Shown here piece after piece: positions 50,415-59,729 of a stretch of 64,000 nt of DNA. The stretch lies in the NCBI GenBank assembly GCA_963663525.2, contig CAXXHC010000002.1:484764-548763 (forward strand), in the 5' to 3' direction. This DNA is from G963663525 sp963663525 (lineage in GTDB: Bacteria; Myxococcota_A; SURF-8; G963663525). How positions within the stretch are numbered: position 1 is the first letter of the stretch; each line of letters opens with the position of its first letter. Under the pieces are notes generated by a model. It made no database searches. It saw nothing but the letters and a program-made list of their open reading frames with translations, and was not told the origin of the DNA. A program made the position numbers and the translations under genes.

Positions 50415-52727
50415 ATGAAACGGACGAAAAAACGGCGAAATTGCCGGGCTTTTTTCGGGATTCGTGCATTCGTGGCCTGGACGGTTTTCCTGCTTTCCTT
50501 TGCTTCGCCTGAAAAAGCGCCTGCCGCCGACCGTCCGCAGTGGTTCGAGTGGCCCACCGGAGAAGAAATCCAGCTTCAGGCCGAGACCCTCGATTTCGAC
50601 CGCAAGGCCCGGAAAATCACGGCCAAAGGCAAGGCATCCTTGACCGTGGCGTCTTTGAATTTCGAAGCCGAGACCATCGAATGGTTCACGGAACAGGGAC
50701 TCGTCGTCGCGACAGGAACGGTGCGACTGGAGGCCCCCCACCGGACGCTCGAAGCCGGTCGGTTGAGGATCTCGCGCGACGGAAGCATCGTCGAAATGGA
50801 AAACCTGCGTATTCGCTATTCAATCCGACCCGACGCCTGCGAACGTGCGCTCGGTCAAACACCCCGCCTGGAAACAAAAGGACTGTTTACAGCCCGGAAA
50901 TTCTGGAAAACCGAAGATGGTCGCTGGAAGTTCGAAGGTGGAAGCTACACGAGTTGCTTGTGTCCGGAAGGAAAGGAGCCGGACTGGGTGATGCGGGGAG
51001 AGTCGGGGGAATTGTCCCTGGACGAATGGGTACGGGTAGAGGAACCACGCTTCGCGGTCGGGGATACGAACCTCGTAGAGTTGCACCATGTCGAGACGAG
51101 TCTCAAAGCGAGAAAATCGGGGTTGCTCGCACCGGGCAGCGGGTACGAAGAACGCAACGGCGTGATGCTTCGCCAGGAAGCGTATCTCACGCTGGGACGG
51201 GGTGCGGACACCACTTTCGGTGCGCAAGGTATTTCAAAACGCGGCGTAATGCCTACCGGCGAGTTCCGTTACCGCTACCCGGACGTCGGCGGCAAGGTGG
51301 AGGGATTCTGGCTGTACGACCTCAAGGGACGAAAATCGGCAACGGAAGCGGACCACCGTTTTCAGCTTCGATGGACCCATTTCTGGGAAACACGCCTCAT
51401 ACGACAGTACGCCGACGTGGACGCCGTGTCCGACACCGGCCTGCCCAACCTCTTTCACCGTTCGCTTTCGGCCAGAAACGCCGACTATACGCGGTCGGTC
51501 CTCGGCTTCGAAACCAAGCGACTGCACGATGTAAACGCCGAGATTCAAACCCGTTTCTGGCAGAATCTCGCCTATCGCGACAACCCCGACGGCACGTTTT
51601 ATCAACCCCAGGACAACCAGAGTGCTCAGGTGCTGCCCGAGCTGAGCTTCTCACTACCCCCGCTTCCTTTGGCCGAGGGCTGGCTGCTGCCCTCGTTCTC
51701 CGTGGGAATCTCACATTTGTTCGTGCAGTCCGATCACTACAACGAAACCGCCCTGGATACGGATTATTACGAAGGCTTCACCTTGGCCGACGACCGCTTA
51801 CTGCTCGATTTCACTCGGCTTTCCCTTCGTCCCGAATTGCGCGTGCCGTTGTCGTTTCCCCCGTTTCTCGATGGTTCGCTGGCGAGCTTCTACCGAGGAG
51901 ATGTTTTCTTTCCCCATCGCCTGTACGATTCGGAAAACACTCGTGAAATCAAGGGAGAATGGTGGCTGGAAGCAACGATAGGCAGCCGCCTGCATCGGGT
52001 ATTCGAACTCGGGGAATCACGCGCCATGAAGCACGAGATCGAGCCCGTTCTGCGCTATCGCTACTTGGCGTATCATCACGGTTTGGACGAAGACTCGGTG
52101 CTGCGGGCCATCGAACCACCCGGAGACGCCGTGGCCCCGCACTGGGCGGAAGCAAGTCTGCGGCAGCGTTTCGTGTGGAGAAAAGGCGATGCTTTTCGGG
52201 GACATATCGGGCCGGTGCTGGAACTCGTCGCGGCGCAACGCTACTTTCTGGAAGCCCCTCTGGATGGCCGCACCCGCAAGCATCTAGACATTCCACGCGC
52301 CCGCGTACGCCTGGATGCCAACAAGACGCTCTGGCAATCGGAAATCGGCTGGTCACCGGATCATTCCCGACCGCACACCGCTTTTTCCAGCGTTCGCATC
52401 GGTCCTTTCAACGGTTTTCGCATCAAGCTGAGGCACGAGTTCGCCGACAAAGGGCCGCCCATCGGCGCGCTTCTGGGATATCGCGAAACCAGCCTGAAAC
52501 AACGGATTCACCAGATCGGAGCGGAACCTTCCCTTAGCTTGCTACGCAATCGACTTATCTTGAAATACGGTATTGATTTCGATGCCTTGCACGGCGAGCC
52601 GGTCGAGCAGCGGGCCGGGTTCTTCTACCGTTCCTCCTGCCGCTGCTGGTGGCTGAAATTCGACCTGGCCCATCGTCCTGGTATGCTGGCCCCCGACGTC
52701 TACCTTGCCTTCGAACTGGAACTGTGA
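50415..52727 (+). CDS. lptD: LPS-assembly outer-membrane protein LptD
   Basis: 770 residues. A basic N-terminus and signal peptide end near KAPAAD. The OstA/LptA-like beta-jellyroll is residues about 45-130 (LQAETLDFDRKARKITAKG, TGTVRLEAP). The LptD barrel follows, with Cys in SYTSCLCPEG and a C-terminal CRCWWLKFDLAHRPGM strand region. LptD with LptE moves LPS to the outer leaflet. The two N-terminal-side cysteine pairs and the late CRC could form the disulfides known in E. coli, but this is not proven. It shows that the cell builds an LPS-type outer membrane. Confidence 0.88.
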   Translation: MKRTKKRRNCRAFFGIRAFVAWTVFLLSFASPEKAPAADRPQWFEWPTGEEIQLQAETLDFDRKARKITAKGKASLTVASLNFEAETIEWFTEQGLVVATGTVRLEAPHRTLEAGRLRISRDGSIVEMENLRIRYSIRPDACERALGQTPRLETKGLFTARKFWKTEDGRWKFEGGSYTSCLCPEGKEPDWVMRGESGELSLDEWVRVEEPRFAVGDTNLVELHHVETSLKARKSGLLAPGSGYEERNGVMLRQEAYLTLGRGADTTFGAQGISKRGVMPTGEFRYRYPDVGGKVEGFWLYDLKGRKSATEADHRFQLRWTHFWETRLIRQYADVDAVSDTGLPNLFHRSLSARNADYTRSVLGFETKRLHDVNAEIQTRFWQNLAYRDNPDGTFYQPQDNQSAQVLPELSFSLPPLPLAEGWLLPSFSVGISHLFVQSDHYNETALDTDYYEGFTLADDRLLLDFTRLSLRPELRVPLSFPPFLDGSLASFYRGDVFFPHRLYDSENTREIKGEWWLEATIGSRLHRVFELGESRAMKHEIEPVLRYRYLAYHHGLDEDSVLRAIEPPGDAVAPHWAEASLRQRFVWRKGDAFRGHIGPVLELVAAQRYFLEAPLDGRTRKHLDIPRARVRLDANKTLWQSEIGWSPDHSRPHTAFSSVRIGPFNGFRIKLRHEFADKGPPIGALLGYRETSLKQRIHQIGAEPSLSLLRNRLILKYGIDFDALHGEPVEQRAGFFYRSSCRCWWLKFDLAHRPGMLAPDVYLAFELEL

Positions 52728-52752
52728 CGCTTTCGCCCGTCCTACACGACCC

Positions 52753-52933
52753 ATCCCCAGTTTTATGAAAGCCTGACTTGACCAAAGATAGGATGAGTCC
52801 GCTCGTCCCGAGTGCCGCCCGTAAGGGCGGTGTATCGAGGGATCCAGACGAAAAAACGCTATAGTTCGATACGATTTGCTTCGCAAATCACTCACTATGA
52901 GCGTTTTTACTCTTGCCTGAAAAACTGGGGATG
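52753..52933. repeat. Interspersed inverted-repeat element after lptD
   Basis: CATCCCCAGTTTT (52753-52765) and AAAACTGGGGATG (52921-52933) are perfect 13-bp inverted repeats. Inside are two strong hairpins: CCGCCC-GTAA-GGGCGG (about 52817-52832) and GATTTGC-TTC-GCAAATC (about 52873-52889). On the minus strand the middle reads CCCTCGATAC...CTCGGGACGA, the pattern of a repeat family that is widespread between genes in many bacteria. No coding content. It may act as the transcript end of lptD. Confidence 0.6.
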
Positions 52934-53055
52934 AGTCAGCCGTCCCATATGATTTTCAGGGAAATTTTCGGGAATAACTTGTGAATTGGCGCCTAGTTAT
53001 GGAAAATATACAAAAGTGCGAATTTTCACAAAATTTTCAAACGAGTTCCATCATC

Positions 53056-54429
53056 ATGCACAAACGATTGCTTTGGCTGGGGATGCTGGCGGGGATTCTG
53101 CTTACCAGCTTGATGGCAGCCGCCAGTTGTGAAAACGACGGCTCCACCGGACAAAATCTTCTTGATGGAGATAGGGATAGTACCGACACGGAACTAGCTC
53201 CGCAGGGAGATGAAGATCTCTATGATCTTGATAAGACTGAAATTTCCGATCTGCCGGAGATCGTGGATGAAGAGGAGTGGGCCCACGAAGAGGACGACGC
53301 GGATATAGATCCCGCCGAAAACGAGGAAAACGACGCATTCGAGAACGAAGAGGAACGCGAGGAAGAAGAGTCACTCTGCCCGGAAACATGGGAAGGTCCG
53401 GCTCCCCCCGATTGCCAGCGATACGACTGCGACCTGCTTCCCTACCCGGATTGCTGGGACTGTCAATTGTTACCGGACTTGTTCCAGGAGGGATTCTCGT
53501 GCAGTTGCACGGGAGGCGAATCGATCTGTTTCTGCCGTATGGGGGAATGTCTGCCGCAAAGCGGCGGGGACGAAGATGGCGAGGCGGAAGAAGAAATCGA
53601 GGAAAATGAAATCATCTCGGACGATTCCACCATCGACAGCATCGTGCTGGCAGGGGACTCGTGGTCGTCGGGATTCATCCTTTCGGTACAAACGCTTTTA
53701 AATGAAACCGGCCATGCGGACGTAGAACTTCGCTACGAAGAAACCGCGATTCCCGGTTCGAGAGCCGCCCAATGGGCCGACAACGAAGACAACAAGCTGA
53801 CGAAACTGGCTGCAGCGCTGGACCGTCCACCGGTCGCCGAGGTGCTTTTGCTGGTGATCGGCGGCAATGACATCAATTTCGAAATCGTGGGGCACGACTT
53901 CGACCAGCGGGGAGAATGGTGGCGAAACCTCGTGCTCGACGGCATCCGCGACGATATCCGCACCATCGTGGATTTCGCCCTCCAGGGACGTCCGCACCTG
54001 CACGTGGTGCTCATCGGCTACGACTACATCCATTATGAGTTTCTCAAGGCGGCATATGGGTTGGGCGACTGGTCCACCCGTCCCTACAACGAAACATTCG
54101 TTTCGCTGGGCGAACGTAAACTGGCGTTGGCAAATACCAACGAAAACGTGCATTACGCCCACAATTACGGAATCATGCAGTGGACTTTCGGCGATACGAT
54201 CCACCTGCCGTTTCTGCTGCCTCCTATCGCTTACGATCCTCACGTCGTTCCCAAGCCGGGAACGTCGCCGAATTACATTCCGATGCCTGGAGGCACCGTG
54301 GAAGTTCCCGGACCGCTGGATCATCTGCCCGACGGGATACATCCTACCGCGGAGGGATTTTACACGATCATGGAGCATTCCTTCAGCCAGGGTGTATTGC
54401 AGCTTATCGAGGGAGACCCGTGGCCGTAG
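53056..54429 (+). CDS. SGNH/GDSL-type hydrolase lipoprotein
   Basis: 457 residues from the ATG at 53056, which gives a lipoprotein signal (MHKRLLWLGML...AAASC, C25); an upstream ATG at 52999 and a GTG at 52981 would add a non-signal extension. A long acidic linker (about 30-110) is followed by a Cys-rich patch (about 110-170) and an SGNH domain: GDSWSSG (block I Ser), VIGGNDINF (block III) and DGIHPTAEGF (block V Asp/His). Such enzymes are esterases or lipases on acyl groups, often of glycans. The acidic linker probably marks surface export. The substrate is unknown. Confidence 0.82.
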   Translation: MHKRLLWLGMLAGILLTSLMAAASCENDGSTGQNLLDGDRDSTDTELAPQGDEDLYDLDKTEISDLPEIVDEEEWAHEEDDADIDPAENEENDAFENEEEREEEESLCPETWEGPAPPDCQRYDCDLLPYPDCWDCQLLPDLFQEGFSCSCTGGESICFCRMGECLPQSGGDEDGEAEEEIEENEIISDDSTIDSIVLAGDSWSSGFILSVQTLLNETGHADVELRYEETAIPGSRAAQWADNEDNKLTKLAAALDRPPVAEVLLLVIGGNDINFEIVGHDFDQRGEWWRNLVLDGIRDDIRTIVDFALQGRPHLHVVLIGYDYIHYEFLKAAYGLGDWSTRPYNETFVSLGERKLALANTNENVHYAHNYGIMQWTFGDTIHLPFLLPPIAYDPHVVPKPGTSPNYIPMPGGTVEVPGPLDHLPDGIHPTAEGFYTIMEHSFSQGVLQLIEGDPWP

Positions 54430-54505
54430 TCCATTTTGGGCTATGAACGTAGATATCGAGCGGATTTTCAACCAGCCCCCTGCCATGTCAGGGAAGATGA
54501 TCAAC

Positions 54506-54562
54506 AACCTGTACGTGTACGTACAGAGTATATCTCGTAAACTGTACGTGCACGTATAGGTT
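54506..54562 (+). repeat. Long hairpin 1 of alternating purine-pyrimidine sequence
   Basis: A 21-bp arm at 54506-54526 (AACCTGTACGTGTACGTACA plus G) pairs with 54542-54562 with two mismatches, around a 15-base loop. The arms alternate purine and pyrimidine (TGTACGTGTACGTACA), which favours extrusion or Z-DNA. It is related in sequence to hairpin 2. Confidence 0.75.
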
Positions 54563-54651
54563 TTACTCCCTAAGAATCAACAGCACTTTTCGATATTACT
54601 ATTTGATATCACAGGCTTATTCAACCGTAACCCATGGCAACTCCATACTTT

Positions 54652-54716
54652 CAATATCCTGTACCTGTACGTACACTTTCATGCTGTCAAAGTGTACGTA
54701 TAGGTACAGGTTGAAA
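54652..54716 (+). repeat. Long hairpin 2 of alternating purine-pyrimidine sequence
   Basis: A 22-bp arm at 54658-54679 (CCTGTACCTGTACGTACACT plus TT) pairs with 54689-54710 with one mismatch around a 9-base loop. Beyond a 3-base bulge TTTCAA / TTGAAA extends the stem. It lies 96 bp after hairpin 1 and shares the TGTACGTATAGGT core. The whole 54430-54890 stretch holds no gene apart from these. Confidence 0.8.
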
Positions 54717-54890
54717 ACCGAACCCATACATTTCGTATGAGAGTCACTATTTTCCAGCATACACCCTTAAAAAACATACTCCGTTGCTTTTGAATGCGAA
54801 TTCCAATATTGTAATGCCCTCGCAAGTTTTCCAAATGAAATAATTCTAATGAAATAATTCTAAGGAATAATACTCCGAAAGAGAAACGCC

Positions 54891-56585
54891 ATGACCACCA
54901 CATCTCGCAACCTGTTGTTTTTCTTCGTTTTTCTCCTTTCCCTGCTCCCCGCCTGCGGAAGTGATGACTCCTCCCCGGTCTCTAGCGGTGATACCGATGC
55001 CCAGACCGAAGCCGAGGCCGAGGAAAACGTCCCCACCTGCACACTGGACAACAGCCTCGCCCCTCCACCCCATCCCACCGATGTGTTGGGCTACGAACCG
55101 GTGACACGGGAAGCGGAGGGGACGCCTCCGACGGAGGAGGAAGTCACCGCGTTTACCAAGAAAATTACGGCTTTCTTCAAGGATACCGGCTACTTCGACT
55201 GGGTTTGGCGCACGAGCCACGGATTGGACGCCTCCTACAATACCGAGCACGGCACCGAGATGATGCCTTACAAGCTGTGGTGGCAGGACGTCGGAATGCG
55301 CAAGGACGGCGACGCCATCGTGTTCTTCCATCGTGGTCGGGCGGAAAACATTTGCAAGCGGACAATCAAGGTGCTCAGCAACGCCCTGGCCGGATACCTG
55401 CTTACCGGGGACGAACGAATGGGTGAGGTGGCCGAACAACTCATGCGGGGCATGGTGGCGCTTTCACTGGGTCTGGAATTCGAAAAGGAAGACCCCCTCG
55501 TCAAATACCTCCAAGCACGCGCCGTGTTCAACCACAACCATGAATACACCGTGGACGGTCGCAAAGTGTCCATCGATTATAAGGGCATGTACACCCCTTC
55601 GTTCAAGTGGAACGTCCACGTGTTCGAAATCCCCGACAATCCCACTTACGGCGATATCTGGGTCTCCAACATGCGTTCGAAAGACGATGTACCGTACATG
55701 TACCTCTCGCTTCCCATCGCCACACGTGCCTTTTACGAAGCGGAAGACGAAAGTCTGCGCGAAGCGGCGAAACTTTACATCGAGTACATGCGGGGACATT
55801 CCCAAAGCATCGTGGACAATGATTGGTACATCCTGACCAAATACGAGGATGGCGAGGCGGTCATTGCCTACGACGCAACCAAGAAAGACAATCCTCCCGC
55901 CGATCTCGGCAGCTACCGGCATTGGGAAGCGGTTTTCGGCCCGGACGCCGAATGCAACGCCCAACTCGGTGCTGCGTTGAGCGGCTACGGTTACCCGGCG
56001 GATAGGGGCCATTGCCCCGGCAATCACGCGGGCTGGGATTTCGAGTTGCTCGCGGTGGGATCCAACTACTTCAACTACAATATTTACAACTACTTCCACC
56101 TGGCGGCGATGGCCAATGCCCAGTTGTGGGGCTGCAACGATATCTCACGCAAAATCTCCGAAGACATGGTGTTTCGCTTCGACGAAATCCGGCACAACCC
56201 GACGATGCCCAACACCGACGATCGCGAGTTCGACTCCGACCTTGCCGGGGTGTTGCTGGCCTCCGCCACCCACGGCTATCCACTCACCGCCGACGAAGCC
56301 CGACACATCATGGACTGGTACGGCAAGTCTTCCGATTATTACCGCCAATGGGAACACTGGGACCCCTGGAACAGCCTGGAGGACGGCGAAGAATTTACGG
56401 ATTACAAGGCTCCGAGAGTCGGAAAAGGTGACGATGGAGAAGGAGGAGAGAAGGACATTTCCTATGTACGACTTGTGGAAATGCCCTACATCTTCGAATA
56501 CTGCTATTCGCCGATCAACAGCGCACAAACCATGCGCTTCATCGATTGCGACATCGTGGCCGATCCATCGAAATGGGGAGAATAA
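54891..56585 (+). CDS. Lipoprotein of unknown function, helical
   Basis: 564 residues. Lipobox LLSLLPAC (C22), then an acidic linker (SGDTDAQTEAEAEEN). The rest is rich in Trp/Tyr and helical, with segments such as GYFDWVWRTSHGLD and NHAGWDFELLAVGSNYFNYNIYN, similar in style to alpha/alpha-barrel glycan-active proteins. No active-site motif can be named. The style of signal and linker is the same as in the proteins at 47636-50287 and 53056-54429, which suggests one export route. Confidence 0.75.
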   Translation: MTTTSRNLLFFFVFLLSLLPACGSDDSSPVSSGDTDAQTEAEAEENVPTCTLDNSLAPPPHPTDVLGYEPVTREAEGTPPTEEEVTAFTKKITAFFKDTGYFDWVWRTSHGLDASYNTEHGTEMMPYKLWWQDVGMRKDGDAIVFFHRGRAENICKRTIKVLSNALAGYLLTGDERMGEVAEQLMRGMVALSLGLEFEKEDPLVKYLQARAVFNHNHEYTVDGRKVSIDYKGMYTPSFKWNVHVFEIPDNPTYGDIWVSNMRSKDDVPYMYLSLPIATRAFYEAEDESLREAAKLYIEYMRGHSQSIVDNDWYILTKYEDGEAVIAYDATKKDNPPADLGSYRHWEAVFGPDAECNAQLGAALSGYGYPADRGHCPGNHAGWDFELLAVGSNYFNYNIYNYFHLAAMANAQLWGCNDISRKISEDMVFRFDEIRHNPTMPNTDDREFDSDLAGVLLASATHGYPLTADEARHIMDWYGKSSDYYRQWEHWDPWNSLEDGEEFTDYKAPRVGKGDDGEGGEKDISYVRLVEMPYIFEYCYSPINSAQTMRFIDCDIVADPSKWGE

Positions 56586-56598
56586 AACCCACGAACGC

Positions 56599-56634
56599 TT
56601 TTTCAAAGGCCGCCTTTGAACGGCCTTTGAAAAA
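56599..56634. other. 14-bp stem-loop after the 564-aa lipoprotein gene
   Basis: TTTTTCAAAGGCCG pairs perfectly with CGGCCTTTGAAAAA around an 8-base loop. It lies 13 bases after the stop. The U-rich part is inside the stem rather than after it, so it is a likely 3' end or stability element of either strand. Confidence 0.6.
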
Positions 56635-56780
56635 ATTCCCCCTCCCCGGGTTTTAAATAACAGTATGAGACGGTATTATAGAGACAAATTTCGCGTGTTT
56701 CAAGAAAAATATTTGATGAAATGTTTAGAAATCGTCAAATATTCGAATTTTCAACGAAAACTGAAGTGTAGGAAAAGTCT

Positions 56781-57206
56781 CTAGCTCAAGTCGTCGGGAC
56801 CGAAGGCATCGGGCAACAAATCACGTAACCTCCAGGATTTCCAGGCATTTTTCGTCGTCACCGCAACGATTTCGAGGTCGGGTGCGAATTCGTACAGCAT
56901 TTGGCGACACAGACCACATGGAGGGGTCGGAAGGTCTGCAGCCGTATAGACGACGAGCAGGTCGAAGTCCCGTTCTCCCTGCGCCACGGCAGAGCAAAGC
57001 GCCCCTCGTTCGGCGCAGATCGTCCCGCCATAGCTCGCGCATTCCACGTTGCAACCGAGAAACGTTCGCCCGGAACGACTCCGCAACACGGCGGCAACAT
57101 GAAAGTTGGAATACGGCGCGTAGGCATGGGAAAACGCCGTCCGGGCCTCGTCGAGCAGTGCGGAAACGTCAGTGGGAGGGGTTGATGTCGTCGTCTTCGA
57201 GTCCAT
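56781..57206 (-). CDS. cdd: Cytidine deaminase
   Basis: 141 residues. Zinc ligands and catalytic Glu are visible: C64-A-E66 (TICAERGAL) and C97-GL-C100 (PPCGLCRQ). It turns cytidine and deoxycytidine into uridine forms in pyrimidine salvage. The 38-base overlap with the PilZ gene upstream is unusual and suggests coupled translation. Confidence 0.93.
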   Translation of the reverse strand: MDSKTTTSTPPTDVSALLDEARTAFSHAYAPYSNFHVAAVLRSRSGRTFLGCNVECASYGGTICAERGALCSAVAQGERDFDLLVVYTAADLPTPPCGLCRQMLYEFAPDLEIVAVTTKNAWKSWRLRDLLPDAFGPDDLS

Positions 57207-57570
57207 CGATTTCCACGTGACGGTTCGGAATACGAACCGATTCGAAAATGTAGCGGTTGAGACGTTCGCGGTTCCATCCGGTGAGATTGAGAAAACGGAC
57301 GCCTATCAGGCAGCAGGGGTTCTCGCTGATCCAGACGACCTCACCCTGCACGAGGATCTCGCTGTCGTCTTCGGGGAAGTTGATGACGATCTCCACGACG
57401 GAACCCACCGGCTCGGGTTCGGGGGCGAAAAGCGACAGTCCACCTAAGGAAATGTTTTCGATTTTGTGGAAAAGCAGCAGGTTTTCACCTTGCAGATCCA
57501 CAGTGGCCTGCACCTCGAAACGAGGATAGACCCTATTGAGGTAGAACGATTTCCATTTCTTCATCATCAT
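57169..57570 (-). CDS. PilZ-domain protein
   Basis: 133 residues, a single PilZ-like domain. YPRFEVQATVDL near the start gives only a weak RxxxR, while NISLGGLSL matches the D/NxSxxG motif and GVRF the late strand. PilZ domains bind cyclic di-GMP; the reduced arginine motif makes binding here uncertain. It probably controls motility or envelope output. The start could be any of three adjacent ATGs. It overlaps cdd in another frame. Confidence 0.8.
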   Translation of the reverse strand: MMMKKWKSFYLNRVYPRFEVQATVDLQGENLLLFHKIENISLGGLSLFAPEPEPVGSVVEIVINFPEDDSEILVQGEVVWISENPCCLIGVRFLNLTGWNRERLNRYIFESVRIPNRHVEIDGLEDDDINPSH

Positions 57571-57666
57571 CGACTCTCAAGGGGTTGTCGCCGATTCCCT
57601 CCCCGGCATTGGAATGACCGTAACTTCCCGATTATCATACCATCCTTACCGGGTTTTCGCAAAACC

Positions 57667-59019
57667 TCAGTACTGGAAACCGATGTTCACCATCCACGAC
57701 ACCTGCAAGGCATCCGTGAGTTTCACACGGGTTCCCACTTCGTTGATCTGAGCGTAATAATCGCCGGTGTTCGATGGACGTAACGTTTCCGGGTCGATGG
57801 AGTCCGCCACCGAAAGAAAATGCTCGGTCCGATATCCCACCGCACCCCAGGCGCTGAAGGTGAAGTAGTGGCCTAAAATGCCGTTGAGCCCGAATTGGGA
57901 ATGAATCCGCGCGTAGCTGCTCGATTTGGGGAGGTGGTAGCTCGGAGCGGTAATGGCAGATTCTACACCGCCTTCGGAATTGGGGTAGGCGTAGTATTTT
58001 CCATCTCGACTGTCCAGCGGCCAGAATGTCTGGCCATCTTGGTTGTCCAAGCCTTTGCGCCAGGCCAAAGCGTCGGTGATTTCGTTGTAGCACTGGCCGG
58101 GACCGAACATCTGGATACCCAGCCGCCAGTCGAATGCGACCCTCCATTTGGGTTCGTTCGCCTGCTTCTCTTTGAACTCATACGTGACGAATTCCATCCC
58201 CAACAGCCCACCGCCCTGCCATTGCGGATCGTGAATGAAAGACCCGGCGGCGAAGGGAATGTGCAGGTTCAATTCGGCGTAAGGCTCCCATATTCCAAAG
58301 CTTTTCGCGGCTGCCGTCTTGAGAATTAGCGCGAAGACCTGCGAGCCGACTCCAATGCCGCTGGCCTTGCCTTTCTCCGGGTTGCTCAGATCGCGTCCGA
58401 TGGTCGGCTGGGGACTTCCGCCGGAAGGCACCTGGAAATCCAACGTAAAGTTGACGTCCGGTCGGGTCGGATCGCGGCCCTCGTCGAACACTCCATAGGT
58501 AAATCCGAAAGTCATGTCACCCACGCCCTTGTGGGTCACTTCCCAGGCGGAATAGCGCAGGACTTTATCGGTTTGCAGGGAAGGACGTCCCGTTTGATGG
58601 AGGTTGGAAGGGTCGTACTCACCGGCCCACCATTTGTCCCGCCAGTGCACCGACATCTCTCCGGTATGGGTTTCGGAAAGGTGAACCGGGATGGTGAAAT
58701 GCAGTTCAAGGTCTTTGTACAACCCGATGCGTCCGGTGATGTCCATAATGTGCTTGATGTAGTGCACATCGAACTCGTCCTGGTCGATCATGTCGCGAAC
58801 CGTCGCCCCGACCGTGTTGCGCTCGCGGGCGACGGTCGCCCACTGCATTTCCTGGCGATAACCGATGCTTATGCGCACATCCACCGGATCGTCGGGACCG
58901 TCCGCCGCATCAAGCACCTCGGTAAACTCGGCGCTTTCGGCAGGCAAGACGAACAGGCAGGCCAAGATTCCGGCCAATAACAAAATACGGATAGGCTTGG
59001 CGGAGAAAATCGATTTCAC
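57667..59019 (-). CDS. Outer-membrane beta-barrel protein of unknown function
   Basis: 450 residues. The signal peptide ends PAESA. The mature protein shows alternating amphipathic strands with many aromatic residues and ends in a membrane-type strand with C-terminal aromatic Tyr (MVNIGFQY), the usual signal for BAM insertion. No specific family is recognised; VRISIGYRQE near the N-terminus is a first strand. It overlaps the NUDIX gene by 4 bases and is probably co-transcribed, an unexpected partner. Confidence 0.75.
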   Translation of the reverse strand: MKSIFSAKPIRILLLAGILACLFVLPAESAEFTEVLDAADGPDDPVDVRISIGYRQEMQWATVARERNTVGATVRDMIDQDEFDVHYIKHIMDITGRIGLYKDLELHFTIPVHLSETHTGEMSVHWRDKWWAGEYDPSNLHQTGRPSLQTDKVLRYSAWEVTHKGVGDMTFGFTYGVFDEGRDPTRPDVNFTLDFQVPSGGSPQPTIGRDLSNPEKGKASGIGVGSQVFALILKTAAAKSFGIWEPYAELNLHIPFAAGSFIHDPQWQGGGLLGMEFVTYEFKEKQANEPKWRVAFDWRLGIQMFGPGQCYNEITDALAWRKGLDNQDGQTFWPLDSRDGKYYAYPNSEGGVESAITAPSYHLPKSSSYARIHSQFGLNGILGHYFTFSAWGAVGYRTEHFLSVADSIDPETLRPSNTGDYYAQINEVGTRVKLTDALQVSWMVNIGFQY

Positions 59020-59717
59020 GCGGCCCCCTTGCGGTTCGATGAAGGACGTTCGCGACGCATCAAGCGCTCCTTGAGCCTCCGCAACGCCAGTTCGGTTTTC
59101 GCTTCCCGTATTTCTCCCTTTTCACAAAGCTCAAGAGCTTCGTCGAGGTCGAAAAGTACGGATTCCAACAATTCTTCCATCACGGACCCGTCCCGGCGAG
59201 GTTCCTCGCATGAAGGCGAGTCGATCTCGACACAGGCCAGATGGATTTTTTCCGTGTAAATACCGGGAGATACGTAAAACGCTCCCCCCAACGGCTCGAT
59301 GCGCGAGACATCCACGCGCAAACCGGCTTCTTCAAGCAGTTCTTCCCGTGCCCGGTGCAAAATCCCATCGACGGAGTTTTCGCCTTTTTCCAACACTCCG
59401 GCAATCACTTCGTAAATGAAAGGCACCCCTTCGGGCGAACGGTCGCGAAATGTCAGCGCGGGACGGAAACTTTTCAACAACATCACGCGCCAGACCCCGT
59501 TTTCCTGCCAGAATGGCAAGACTCCTACGGCATCCGTTCCTTTGTGGGACACTACGTCCAAAGTGTATCCGCGGGAACGCTCTCCGCTTTCGTAATGGTT
59601 TGCGAGTTGGTAGGTTCGAAGACGGGTAACCTTCCCTTCCTGAACCATCGGCTCGTCCAGCGGCTCGATACGTTTTAGTCGCTTATTTTGTCCGTCCGGT
59701 GCTACCAACGCTTGCAT
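59016..59717 (-). CDS. NUDIX hydrolase (ADP-ribose pyrophosphatase-like)
   Basis: 233 residues. The Nudix box is GVLEKGE ... REELLEEAGL, with three more residues between the first Glu and REEL than the standard Gx5Ex7REUxEExGU. A following GGAFYVSPGIYTEKIHL segment matches ADP-ribose/nucleotide-sugar pyrophosphatases. The family clears nucleoside diphosphate derivatives. It overlaps the barrel gene by 4 bases. Confidence 0.85.
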   Translation of the reverse strand: MQALVAPDGQNKRLKRIEPLDEPMVQEGKVTRLRTYQLANHYESGERSRGYTLDVVSHKGTDAVGVLPFWQENGVWRVMLLKSFRPALTFRDRSPEGVPFIYEVIAGVLEKGENSVDGILHRAREELLEEAGLRVDVSRIEPLGGAFYVSPGIYTEKIHLACVEIDSPSCEEPRRDGSVMEELLESVLFDLDEALELCEKGEIREAKTELALRRLKERLMRRERPSSNRKGAA

Positions 59718-59729
59718 CCTCGTTCCGGT

